From Spirosoma endbachense (GTDB lineage Bacteria > Bacteroidota > Bacteroidia > Cytophagales > Spirosomataceae), in NCBI RefSeq assembly GCF_010233585.1, contig NZ_CP045997.1, positions 5,938,654-6,002,653 of the forward strand: a stretch of 64,000 nt of DNA. The letters are read 5' to 3'. Positions 32,869 to 41,421 of the stretch are shown here, piece after piece (the first letter of the stretch is position 1; every line of letters begins with the position of its first letter). The translations under genes and the position numbers were made by a program. Under the pieces are notes generated by a model. That model did not search any database. It was not told the DNA's origin and saw only the letters and a list, made by a program, of their open reading frames with translations.

Positions 32869-35800
32869 CTAGATGCCTACGTGCTTCAGCCAGGTTGTGA
32901 AATCACCAATAGTATCGTTCGCTCTTGCATATTGCCTTACATTAGTTTCCAAATGCTCAAAAGTCTCGTATTTTTTTAAAATATCTTTATAACCTTCTGC
33001 CTCTTTACCCTTTTCGTAAAAATAGAATAGCAGCCATTGGCCTGAGTATTGGATATCTATATCACCAATGTTGTCAGCCAGATATTCCACAAGAGTCCAA
33101 ATCGATAGTGACTTAAGGCTTAGCCCACCTTTGGCTATTTTTTTGTCAAATCCTTCTTTACAAATCCACCGAACAGAGTTTTCCGTTTCGTAGTCTCCAT
33201 AATTTCTTTGTCCTGCTTCTGTTAATATCCACTGATTCACTATATTAGTTGATTTATACCTTTCATTATAGACTTTGCTAATCCATCGTGCGGAGTTTTC
33301 AATATGGTAATCGCCAATGTTCCCTGCTTCACGTTCTAGGGCTATCCAGGCAGCATAGATTTGGTCGCTGGGAGCCTTATTAATAGCGAGTTTACAAATC
33401 CATCGGGCGGAGTTTTCAATATGGTAATCGCCAATGTTCCCTGCTCCTCGCTCCAGGGCTATCCAGGCTAGATAAATCTGTCCATCGGAAGTCTTCTCAG
33501 CAGCGAGTTTACAAATCCATCGGGCAGAGTTTTCAATATGGTAATCGCCAATGTTCCCTGCTTCACGTTCTAGGGCTATCCAGGCAGCATAGATTTGGTC
33601 GCTGAGAGCCTTATTAATAGCGAGTTTACAAATCCATCGGGCGGAGTTTTCAATATGGTAATCGCCAATGTTCCCTGCTCCTCGCTCCAGGGCTATCCAG
33701 GCAGCATAGATTTGGTCGGTGGAAGTTTTCTCAGCAGCGAGTTTACAAATCCATTTAACGGAGTTTTCGATATGGTAATCCCCAATGTTCCCTTCTCCTC
33801 GTTCTAGGGCTATCCACGTTAAATAGATGTGTTGGTCTGCCGTTTTCTGAGCAGCGACCTTACAAATCCATTTGGCAGAGTTTTCGATGTGGTAATCCCC
33901 AATATTGCCCGCTTTAATCTCTGCCTTCAGCCAATCAATGCATTTGCTGGAAATAAAATTGTTTTGAAAAGCAAATCGGTAAAGTGTTCTAGCTAATTCT
34001 GGGTTAAAAGCTACAAAGTTTTGAGGTAGGTTAATCAGCAGATATTGCCCAAATGATCTTAGCGGCCCAAAACTCGTTCCTTCCTTTAGTGCTGCATGCA
34101 TGATTGACAATACGATGTCAGTCTCATCCAGCAGACTATCTTCTGCGTCGAAGAGAATTCTGTAAAAAAACTCAGATATAATTGGGTTGCGGGTTACCAC
34201 TTTTAAACTGCTACTCTGGATAGGAGCCTCTTCCAAAAGATACCCTTTAATTTTTGGGTAAACTTTATCTAAATTTTCGACGGGTATTTCTTTAAGGCTT
34301 GCCTTAAGAAAAGATTCTGAACTGTATAGTATGTCACCTTTTTTGGGAGCTCGTAACTCAATCATAATGATTATTGCCAATGCTTTCAGAGCTTCAATTC
34401 CGTGATCCTTGTCCCAGCCATAAATCTTCTGCACTACATCTGTTAAGATAGCCTCTAAATTTTTACCCTTAGAAATGGTCAGCATTTTTGAGAGCAAAAA
34501 CTTATTGCTCTTATCGTTCAGAAGTTGTACCAGGTCTGCTTTACTTAGGCCGAAGCCGATTTTGCTTTTAATAAGCGTGTTTGATAAGGCATTAATTTCA
34601 GTTGGTGATAGTTCTCCAAGCGTAAACTTCTGATTACCTGTATACTTGATTATATCCAGTTTATGGGGTCGGTTTTTCTCCTGATTTAAATAGTGAAACC
34701 ATTCATTCTCACGGGATGCCAGAATCACTTTAAGGCGTCGGTTATAGGCAGCCTTAATAAGTAGTGCAGGCAGGTTCAGCACCTGCTCGGCGTGATCTAT
34801 AATTAATACGGTGTCCTGACGACTAGCTTTCTCGGCAATTGCAGTGTCGACATCGCCGACAGGGTGGAAATTATAAAAAACCTGAACGTTTTTCTCAAAA
34901 TAATAAATGCCAAGTTGATGGAGTAATGTCGATTTACCTTCACCTCCTGCACTCGTAATAATGCAGGCACTTTCACTTTCCAAATGGTCAATTATATGGT
35001 CCTGGCGATCACGTTTAAATGTAAATTTTTTTATTAGTGGCCAGACTGGATCATGACCTTCATAATATTTTTTAACATAATCGATTTCAATAGGTCGAAA
35101 ATCTGCGGACGTCAGTTGTTGCCAAACCCCTTCCTGAGTACGACTAGTTAACTGCTCATTTTTCAGGGTTTTTATTTCTGTTAAGATCGTTTTCTGAAAC
35201 TCTTCAAAATAGGCCGGAATTTTGCCATAGGTTTCTATAAAATCATTATTAAGATCCTGCACCAGATTGGTCAGCTGGTTAACATCCGTCTTTATATCCG
35301 CCAGCCACTCTATTTGAATGATGGTTCGCAGCCGTTCATTGGTTTTGACATATTCATGAAAATAGTCACACATTACGTCAAAAACTGTCAAATTTTTGCC
35401 ATTATCTACCCATCCTTCCAGCACAGCTCGGCGAAAGTCTTTCGGGAGAACGCGCGCGTATTTTCGACTTTGCAAATGGGCCTCCAGCTCCCGTAGTAGT
35501 TCATCCAGTACGTGCTGTCGAATGGATTCAGCGGCATTTCGATGAATTTCGGTTGCTGATTGACTAAAATTTAGATGAATTACCTCGCTCACTGCGATCG
35601 AATTTGGAATGTAGCTATCGTCGTTGAAACGATACAATTCTGCATCCAGGTAATCGATAATTAGCCGATAGGCTGCATCAGCTTCCCAATAAGCTTCTTC
35701 CTGATTACCCGGTTCGAATTTCCACTGAGCTCTCCCCCACCGTGCCGCCTGCAACCCGGCTTCAAGGTGACTCTGACGTACTGCTTTTTGAATGTCATGA

Positions 35801-35949
35801 TTGATCGGAATACTACGCTGACTCAGTACGGATTGAAGTTTATCGAGTCGTTTTTGGGCAGCGCCCTTAAGTTTATCCTGGGTAAAACCAATGATAGCAT
35901 CCGCATAATAGACGCCTACAAATGCAAGGGCCGTTTCTACGATTGGCAT
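32869..35949 (-). CDS. STAND-like NTPase with near-identical 39-residue repeats
   Basis: 1026 residues. The N-terminal 280 are helical with no recognised effector; the first 20 are hydrophobic (ALAFVGVYYADAIIGF). The NTPase core has Walker A TSAGGEGKSTLLHQ near residue 335 and Walker B VLIIDHAEQV near 381, then ILASRENEW (sensor). From residue 681 a 39-residue unit (GNIGDYHIENSARWICKLA ... WIALERGA) repeats six times almost unchanged, then twice degenerate. This is the plan of STAND/NLR-like immune sensors: effector, NTPase switch, repeat sensor. It is flanked by hairpins and alone on its strand. A defence role is inferred. Confidence 0.7.
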   Translation of the reverse strand: MPIVETALAFVGVYYADAIIGFTQDKLKGAAQKRLDKLQSVLSQRSIPINHDIQKAVRQSHLEAGLQAARWGRAQWKFEPGNQEEAYWEADAAYRLIIDYLDAELYRFNDDSYIPNSIAVSEVIHLNFSQSATEIHRNAAESIRQHVLDELLRELEAHLQSRKYARVLPKDFRRAVLEGWVDNGKNLTVFDVMCDYFHEYVKTNERLRTIIQIEWLADIKTDVNQLTNLVQDLNNDFIETYGKIPAYFEEFQKTILTEIKTLKNEQLTSRTQEGVWQQLTSADFRPIEIDYVKKYYEGHDPVWPLIKKFTFKRDRQDHIIDHLESESACIITSAGGEGKSTLLHQLGIYYFEKNVQVFYNFHPVGDVDTAIAEKASRQDTVLIIDHAEQVLNLPALLIKAAYNRRLKVILASRENEWFHYLNQEKNRPHKLDIIKYTGNQKFTLGELSPTEINALSNTLIKSKIGFGLSKADLVQLLNDKSNKFLLSKMLTISKGKNLEAILTDVVQKIYGWDKDHGIEALKALAIIIMIELRAPKKGDILYSSESFLKASLKEIPVENLDKVYPKIKGYLLEEAPIQSSSLKVVTRNPIISEFFYRILFDAEDSLLDETDIVLSIMHAALKEGTSFGPLRSFGQYLLINLPQNFVAFNPELARTLYRFAFQNNFISSKCIDWLKAEIKAGNIGDYHIENSAKWICKVAAQKTADQHIYLTWIALERGEGNIGDYHIENSVKWICKLAAEKTSTDQIYAAWIALERGAGNIGDYHIENSARWICKLAINKALSDQIYAAWIALEREAGNIGDYHIENSARWICKLAAEKTSDGQIYLAWIALERGAGNIGDYHIENSARWICKLAINKAPSDQIYAAWIALEREAGNIGDYHIENSARWISKVYNERYKSTNIVNQWILTEAGQRNYGDYETENSVRWICKEGFDKKIAKGGLSLKSLSIWTLVEYLADNIGDIDIQYSGQWLLFYFYEKGKEAEGYKDILKKYETFEHLETNVRQYARANDTIGDFTTWLKHVGI
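33208..33909 (-). repeat. Six tandem 117-bp coding repeats
   Basis: Units start at 33909, 33792, 33675, 33558, 33441 and 33324 (reading leftward). Units 3 and 5 are nearly the same, as are 2 and 4, so a 234-bp pair seems to have been duplicated recently. A degenerate seventh unit continues at 33207. Confidence 0.85.
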
Positions 35950-36251
35950 GGTGTGAATACGTGATTAATCGTAAGATAAATAATTATACTATAGACTGGC
36001 AAAGCACGGCCACAGCAAATTGGTATATCCCAGCCAAATTACTGGCAAGGAGCTACAATACCTCGCAATAAAGTATGATGAGTTATAAACCTAACTATAG
36101 TCTTGTGCTTGCCGACACCCTTAATCTAATTTTGCGAGCAACGACTATGCAGGATCCGCTCGTCGATAAACGGGCGGATCCTGGTCTTTAAAATTATGGC
36201 GGCTAGGAATTCAAGTTGTATCCTAATTTTACAATTCGATCTTACACTTAA

Positions 36252-36283
36252 AAGCCCGGCCTTAGCAGATCCGGGCTTTCATT
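36252..36283 (-). terminator. Terminator of the 110-residue gene
   Basis: AAAGCCCGG / CCGGGCTTT stem around CCTTAGCAGAT. It lies just after the stop of the minus-strand gene at 36287. Another stem, CAGGATCCGCTCG / CGGGCGGATCCTG, lies at about 36,149-36,182. Confidence 0.7.
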
Positions 36284-36286
36284 AAA

Positions 36287-36619
36287 TCATAGCAATTCTT
36301 CTTTTTCGGATTCCTCCATAATTTCCAGAATGATTTCAGGAGTACTAAAATTTGAAAATTCCTCCAGTCTGGCCACAAAGTATTTAAATAGAAGAGCTTT
36401 TTTATTCTCATTAAGCGGATCAACAATCTCCTCCATAAAGGAAATATGAGCAACTACATAAACGGGCCACGTTTTCGGATCATCCTCATCGGGTCCGATC
36501 ATTAAAGCCTTTCCATAGCTAAATTTAGGCGGTTCTTCAATCGGAATATCTTCATGAATTTGCTGGTATGTTTCCCTGCTAGGCTCATCATAGCATAGAA
36601 AACGGAGGTAGTATTGCAT
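36287..36619 (-). CDS. Hypothetical acidic protein
   Basis: 110 residues (MQYYLRFLCYDEPSRETYQQ ... ILEIMEESEKEELL), acidic and with its own terminator. No recognised domain. It is divergent from umuD, with the TTGTA-N5-TACAA palindrome between them. Confidence 0.5.
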   Translation of the reverse strand: MQYYLRFLCYDEPSRETYQQIHEDIPIEEPPKFSYGKALMIGPDEDDPKTWPVYVVAHISFMEEIVDPLNENKKALLFKYFVARLEEFSNFSTPEIILEIMEESEKEELL

Positions 36620-36669
36620 CAGATTTATTGTTGTTTGAAGTCTCTAAAATAAAGGTTTATATTCAATAG

Positions 36670-36684
36670 TTGTACGATATACAA
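36670..36684. promoter_or_regulatory. Palindromic operator upstream of umuD
   Basis: TTGTACGATATACAA is a TTGTA-N5-TACAA inverted repeat 23 bases before the umuD ATG. The position fits an SOS-type repressor site; no other copy was noticed in the window. Confidence 0.5.
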
Positions 36685-36707
36685 TAAAACTATATTATAG
36701 CGGTTAA

Positions 36708-37238
36708 ATGCTTTTCCAAACCGTTATGATAGACACCCTTGATCCGATTCCGCCCGGTAATATCTGGGCCATTGACCCCAGTGAACGGGTACCGATCCCG
36801 TTTTATTTATCGACCGTACAGGCAGGCTTTCCCAATCCAGCAGAGAATTTTTTGCGCCAGCGGCTCAATTTGCAGGATCTCTGCGTGCAGCATCCCGATG
36901 CTACCTATTTTGTGGAAGCAGCCGGTGAAAGCATGATCGAGGACTACATCTATCCGGGCTCCATTCTGGTGGTGGATGCAGCCCTGCTCGTCGAATCGGG
37001 CAAGATCATTGTCTGCTGGGTCAACGGGGCCTGTACCGTCAAACGCTTTGTCCGCTACGGTAAGCTGGTGGTGCTCTTTCCCAGCAACGCCCACTACACT
37101 CCACTCTACATTCACCCTGAAACCGATCAGTTTCTGGTGCTGGGTGTAGTGGTACGCATTGTTTCCAAACCACCCCGCTGGGACAGTGATCAACTCAAAA
37201 CCGCTCAGGACTATGTACGGACTCATCGACGTGAATAA
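36708..37238 (+). CDS. umuD: UmuD-like S24 protease, polymerase V accessory
   Basis: 176 residues. The self-cleavage site is Ala-Gly in VQAGFPNPAE (residues 39-40); the catalytic Ser is Ser75 in AGESM and Lys112 is in TVKRF. The text LNLQDLCVQHPDATYF is typical of UmuD. After RecA-stimulated cleavage it pairs with UmuC for translesion synthesis. The ATG at 36726 is an alternative start. It overlaps umuC by 26 bases. Confidence 0.88.
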   Translation: MLFQTVMIDTLDPIPPGNIWAIDPSERVPIPFYLSTVQAGFPNPAENFLRQRLNLQDLCVQHPDATYFVEAAGESMIEDYIYPGSILVVDAALLVESGKIIVCWVNGACTVKRFVRYGKLVVLFPSNAHYTPLYIHPETDQFLVLGVVVRIVSKPPRWDSDQLKTAQDYVRTHRRE

Positions 37239-38502
37239 TATGTACGTAAGCTGTGAGCGCAGCTTCAATCCGTCCCTGAACGGAAAACCCGTCATTGCCC
37301 TGGGCAACAACGATCATTGCGTGATTGCCCGGAGCCAGGAGGCTAAGAATGTAGGAATCAAAATGGGCCAGCCCCTCTTTCAAATCCGGGAGCTCATTGA
37401 GCAGCACCAGGTGCAGATCTGCTCCTCAAATTTCGAGCTCTACGGCGATTTATCGTCGAGGTTGATGAGCCTCTTGACCAACTTTGCCGATCACGTCGAG
37501 CCCTACAGCATTGATGAGGCTTTTGTGCAGATTGATACCAGCTTCGAGGGTATTTACCCGTCTTATCAGGGGCTAGGCTCGGCTATGCGGGACACCGTCG
37601 CCCAGTGGCTACGACTGCCCATTTGCGTGGGTTTTGGCCTGACTAAAACGCTGGCCAAAGTGGCCAACAAATGTGCCAAAACCCGCCCTGAGCTGGAGGG
37701 TGTCTGCGTGATCAACTCGCTGGAGTCAGCTAATGAAGCGCTCTCGGATTTCAAAATAAAAGATCTCTGGGGCGTCGGAAGCCGCTACGCAGCCATGCTC
37801 AAAAAAAACGGCATCGAAACCGCCCTCCAGCTGCGCGACGTCGGCGATATCGACTGGGTTCGGGATCGCATGACGGTCAATGGTGTGCGGATGGTCTACG
37901 AGCTGCGGGGCTACCCCTGCCGGTTGCTGGAGATCAACGCTCCGCCCAAAAAGACGATCTGCACGGCCATGAGCTTTGGTCAGCTCATTCCGGATCTTAA
38001 GAACATCACCGATGCGCTAACCACCTACCTAGCCCGGTGCTGCGAAAAACTGCGTCGCCAGGAATCCCTGGCCCGGCACGTCACGGTATTTCTGCACACC
38101 AACCCCAACCGGAAAACGCCCGGCAACGGCCTGCCCGCCAAACAGTACTCGGCCTCCCGCTCGATCCGGCTCCCCCACCACACCAATCATTTGCCTGATT
38201 TTCTGCGCTACGCCATCCCGGTGGTGGAGAATTTGTTACAGTTGGGCTACAACTACCAGAAGGTGGGTATTATCCTTAACGACATCGTGCCCGAGAGTTT
38301 CCGCCAGCAGGGGGTGTTCTCCGATTGGCCCGACGAGAAAGCCCTGCAAATCGGCAAAACGATCGATCGGCTGAATCACCGCTACGGCCGCGATAAAGTG
38401 CGCCTGGCCTCCCAGCTCTACCAGCCCGACTGGTCGCAGGTGCAGGGCAGTCTCAGCCAGGCCTATACGACCGACTGGAAGCAGATCCTAAAAGCATCCT
38501 GA
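37213..38502 (+). CDS. umuC: UmuC-like Y-family DNA polymerase
   Basis: 429 residues from the ATG at 37213. Palm motifs are MYGLIDVNNMYVSCER (first Asp) and PYSIDEAFVQID (Ser-Ile-Asp-Glu catalytic pair); GFGLTKTLAKVANKCAK and the C-terminal DUF4113-like tail (SQLYQPDWSQ) are standard for UmuC. It forms translesion polymerase V with UmuD. It is carried here as element cargo, as on many plasmids and ICEs, with a probable SOS operator upstream. Confidence 0.9.
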   Translation: MYGLIDVNNMYVSCERSFNPSLNGKPVIALGNNDHCVIARSQEAKNVGIKMGQPLFQIRELIEQHQVQICSSNFELYGDLSSRLMSLLTNFADHVEPYSIDEAFVQIDTSFEGIYPSYQGLGSAMRDTVAQWLRLPICVGFGLTKTLAKVANKCAKTRPELEGVCVINSLESANEALSDFKIKDLWGVGSRYAAMLKKNGIETALQLRDVGDIDWVRDRMTVNGVRMVYELRGYPCRLLEINAPPKKTICTAMSFGQLIPDLKNITDALTTYLARCCEKLRRQESLARHVTVFLHTNPNRKTPGNGLPAKQYSASRSIRLPHHTNHLPDFLRYAIPVVENLLQLGYNYQKVGIILNDIVPESFRQQGVFSDWPDEKALQIGKTIDRLNHRYGRDKVRLASQLYQPDWSQVQGSLSQAYTTDWKQILKAS

Positions 38503-38507
38503 CGTAC

Positions 38508-41048
38508 CTAATTCGCTCGGAATTTAATCGCTAAGCCTTTGAGCAACGCTTTGTTTTGTCGGTTTCGACCAATAATTTGATCTAGGTTCTTAATCTGGTC
38601 ATTAATACGGGCATTGGCACCTGGCGATAAAGCCCACCCTAGGGGAATGGTTCCATTCTTTCGGTCCAGCTCCAGGATGTACAGTTGAGGGTCGACTTGA
38701 ACCTGGTTACTGACGGATGATTTACCCTTCAAGTACTCCCGGGTAATAAAGTATTTGGAACTTAGGTTGTTATCCCAGGAATTGAAGAACGCTTTGGCAG
38801 GAGCCGTCACCTCATAAAATCCTTTCAGGGTTTGGGGCTCGTTACGCTCGTCGCTCTGGGCCGAATTTTTAATAAAGATCACCCGGAATTTTACTTTAGA
38901 CAGTAGCTTTCGATACGCGGCATCGGGTGGGGGACACGACTTATCGTCCGGGTTGCCATCATTTAGGATGCTACTCAGGACGGCCATCGTGGTTTCCAGG
39001 GCGGAATTATCGATATAGCCGCCATCGACAAAGCTCGACCAGTCCTCACTCGGATCGTTGGGCTGCCGAACGGTTGCCGGCGGCGTAACGAGGGGAAAGC
39101 GAGCACTGATGAAAGCCGCCGTGTTATAGGGAATGTGCTGGTGAATTGTATCCTGCACGTCAATAATGTTGGTAAAATAGGGATTGTTGGCAATCTGTAA
39201 GTGCGTCAGAATACCCTTTTGGCCCGTTTCTACCCGCGTTGTGTTGAGAAACAAGGCCGGCAATTCATACGTATTTTTAATCCGCCATAAGTCCGTAAAG
39301 GCGCTGTCGAGCGAGTTAAAATGAATGGGGCCATCCCCGCCTGGGTTTACATTCTGGTAGTAGGCACTACTGAACGAATCTTCCAGGTACTGCGCCCGGT
39401 CAAAACTATTGATCGATAGGGGTAAAAATTTTTGCACCAGGTCAGGCGCAAAGAAGGCGGCCACGAGTGGAGATAGAAAGTCATTCTTTAGAATGGATTG
39501 AGTTTGCGTTAGAAGCGACGAAGTTTGATGGGTCGCATAGTAGGGATCCTGGGAGAAAACTAAACTATCCCGGTAAAGAGCGGTAAACATACTGGCTCCG
39601 ACACTGCCCCCAGATGCGCCACTGATGGCAAACACATGCCGAAAAAATCGGGGATCCATGGCTTGCAGTTTAGCCAGCACCGATGCGGTCCAGTGCGCAG
39701 CCCGGACCCCTCCCCCTTCCGCCGCAATCAGATAGACCGGATAAAGGGTATCTGGCCCGGCAACAGAGTCTTTAACGGTGGTGGTATCGATTCGATAGTC
39801 AAGCCAGCGTCTAAAATGCTCGGCTATTTTCAGGCTATCATAGCGATCCTTGGAGTAGTAATTCCGGTGATCCAGGGTTCGAATCTGGTGATTATTATTA
39901 TGCAAAAAAGCGGCTAGAATAATAATCATGAGCGTCAGGGGCGTATTAAACAGGTAATCCAGGTAGATTAACACGCTGGCCACGAACACTTGCACCGTTA
40001 AGCCCAGAAAGACAATGGCTACAGGCCCAATGGAACGGCTGATCAGCATATTGCTTTCCCACCAGGTCGACAGAATAAACCAGGTCAGCGAGAACAGAAA
40101 GGCCACAGCGATCAGGCTCAGGTGGATGGGCAGTAGCTCGGTTAAACTATGCCCCTGAATGTCCCGATCGTCGCTTTGAACCTCCGTCTCATCCATTGGC
40201 TTGACGACCGCATTTGGGCTTTTTCTGACGTAGTGTTGACTGAAATAAGCAATGAGCACGTAGGGGAAAAATAAGGCGATCAGGATGGCGATATGTATGC
40301 CACTATTTTTTATGTCGCTTAGGGCCAGCATCAGCGTGAGCATAGGAATGGCACCCAACGCTAGGGGAGTCCAGCGCGTAAAGACTTTGAGTAAGTTATC
40401 GTCTAACTTAAAGAGTGTATCGTCGATCGCCAGGCCTTCATCACCCGTCTGCTGCGCCCGACCTCGCTCCGTGGTCGTAATGATATGGGTCTTCTGGGTC
40501 AGCGGGACTACTTCCTCGGTGGGCATGGGCTCAGCGGTAAGTTCGCCACCTCCCCGCCCATCCGGCACTTTACCTGTGCCCGCCTGCTCGCCTGCAATCC
40601 CTACCCCTGTTTGCTCAGATTGTAGGTGCTCGACGAGTTCGACTTCAACGTAACGCTGCTGGTTTTTCAGCACAAAGACGATCCGGGTAAAATACCAGGT
40701 GGACAAGCTGCATAGAAACGTCACCAGAAACGCAATGAACGTCCGCCAGGTTGAGATGGCGCTGGGCTCGACCATGGCTTCGAGCACATCCCGAGCCTGG
40801 TCCATCAGGGTCAGAAAGGCAATGCCGATAAAAAGAATGAGCACAATGAGCCAAACAGTGCGTAGAATAACAACCACGCCCCGGAAGTAATGATTGAGAA
40901 ATAAAACCCGGATTATAGTCCAGACCTTACGGACGCTTAGCTGTATAAACTCAAACAGGGTATGCCAGAAGGGCTTTTGGTTCAAGTAATTGACCAGTTG
41001 TCTGCCGGCCTTATAAAGACGAATCAGAATTGGATCGGACTGGGCCAT
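38508..41048 (-). CDS. Polytopic membrane protein with patatin phospholipase domain
   Basis: 846 residues. The N-terminal 390 carry about seven hydrophobic helices (for example VWLIVLILFIGIAFLTLM, LSLIAVAFLFSLTWFIL). The C-terminal patatin domain has the oxyanion loop EGGGVRAAHW (about 442), nucleophile elbow GASGGSVG (about 478) and Asp in DGGYIDNSA (about 673). It should hydrolyse acyl lipids at the inner membrane. Patatins are effectors in several defence systems (for example CapV of CBASS), but no cyclase or sensor gene is adjacent, so a lipid-metabolism role is equally open. Convergent with umuC, 5 bases apart. Confidence 0.78.
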   Translation of the reverse strand: MAQSDPILIRLYKAGRQLVNYLNQKPFWHTLFEFIQLSVRKVWTIIRVLFLNHYFRGVVVILRTVWLIVLILFIGIAFLTLMDQARDVLEAMVEPSAISTWRTFIAFLVTFLCSLSTWYFTRIVFVLKNQQRYVEVELVEHLQSEQTGVGIAGEQAGTGKVPDGRGGGELTAEPMPTEEVVPLTQKTHIITTTERGRAQQTGDEGLAIDDTLFKLDDNLLKVFTRWTPLALGAIPMLTLMLALSDIKNSGIHIAILIALFFPYVLIAYFSQHYVRKSPNAVVKPMDETEVQSDDRDIQGHSLTELLPIHLSLIAVAFLFSLTWFILSTWWESNMLISRSIGPVAIVFLGLTVQVFVASVLIYLDYLFNTPLTLMIIILAAFLHNNNHQIRTLDHRNYYSKDRYDSLKIAEHFRRWLDYRIDTTTVKDSVAGPDTLYPVYLIAAEGGGVRAAHWTASVLAKLQAMDPRFFRHVFAISGASGGSVGASMFTALYRDSLVFSQDPYYATHQTSSLLTQTQSILKNDFLSPLVAAFFAPDLVQKFLPLSINSFDRAQYLEDSFSSAYYQNVNPGGDGPIHFNSLDSAFTDLWRIKNTYELPALFLNTTRVETGQKGILTHLQIANNPYFTNIIDVQDTIHQHIPYNTAAFISARFPLVTPPATVRQPNDPSEDWSSFVDGGYIDNSALETTMAVLSSILNDGNPDDKSCPPPDAAYRKLLSKVKFRVIFIKNSAQSDERNEPQTLKGFYEVTAPAKAFFNSWDNNLSSKYFITREYLKGKSSVSNQVQVDPQLYILELDRKNGTIPLGWALSPGANARINDQIKNLDQIIGRNRQNKALLKGLAIKFRAN

Positions 41049-41421
41049 TGTTCAAGGGAGGTAGGAAGGTAAGGGATCGCCAAAGCTATTGCCATTGAGA
41101 GTAAAAAGTTCGGGGCTAAATCCGTGAATTAGTAGGGGGAAAACACCCTTTTTATAAATGAATCAGCCATCAAACGGGCACGTCTGATGGCTGACAAAAT
41201 GGATTCTGATGCGATAGTTTTCCTCAACTGTGGAAACAGGCATCTCTTTCGAATGAGCTTCCCGGTTGGGACCTGGCTGGTTTAGAGCGTAAATAGCCGT
41301 TCCAGCCCCGACTCTTTTTGGTTACCGACTACAGGTTTGGGCAACCGGTATCGATTCCGTATGGCCTCAGATTTAATCAATGAAACGGATTGCTGAATCG
41401 CCGTTGGTCGATTAATCTCAC
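41049..41421. other. Gap without a supported gene
   Basis: It contains a possible 40-codon minus-strand frame ending at about 41,284 (LIKSEAIRNRYRLPKPVV), which overlaps the end of the lipoprotein gene and lacks a good start. Nothing else is visible. Confidence 0.4.

Noticed and set aside
33208..33909. CRISPR-like tandem repeats
   Set aside because: The 117-bp units are contiguous, in frame and encode protein repeats; there are no spacers and no cas genes.
38508..41048. CBASS operon
   Set aside because: A patatin domain is present but there is no cyclic-nucleotide synthase or ancillary gene next to it.
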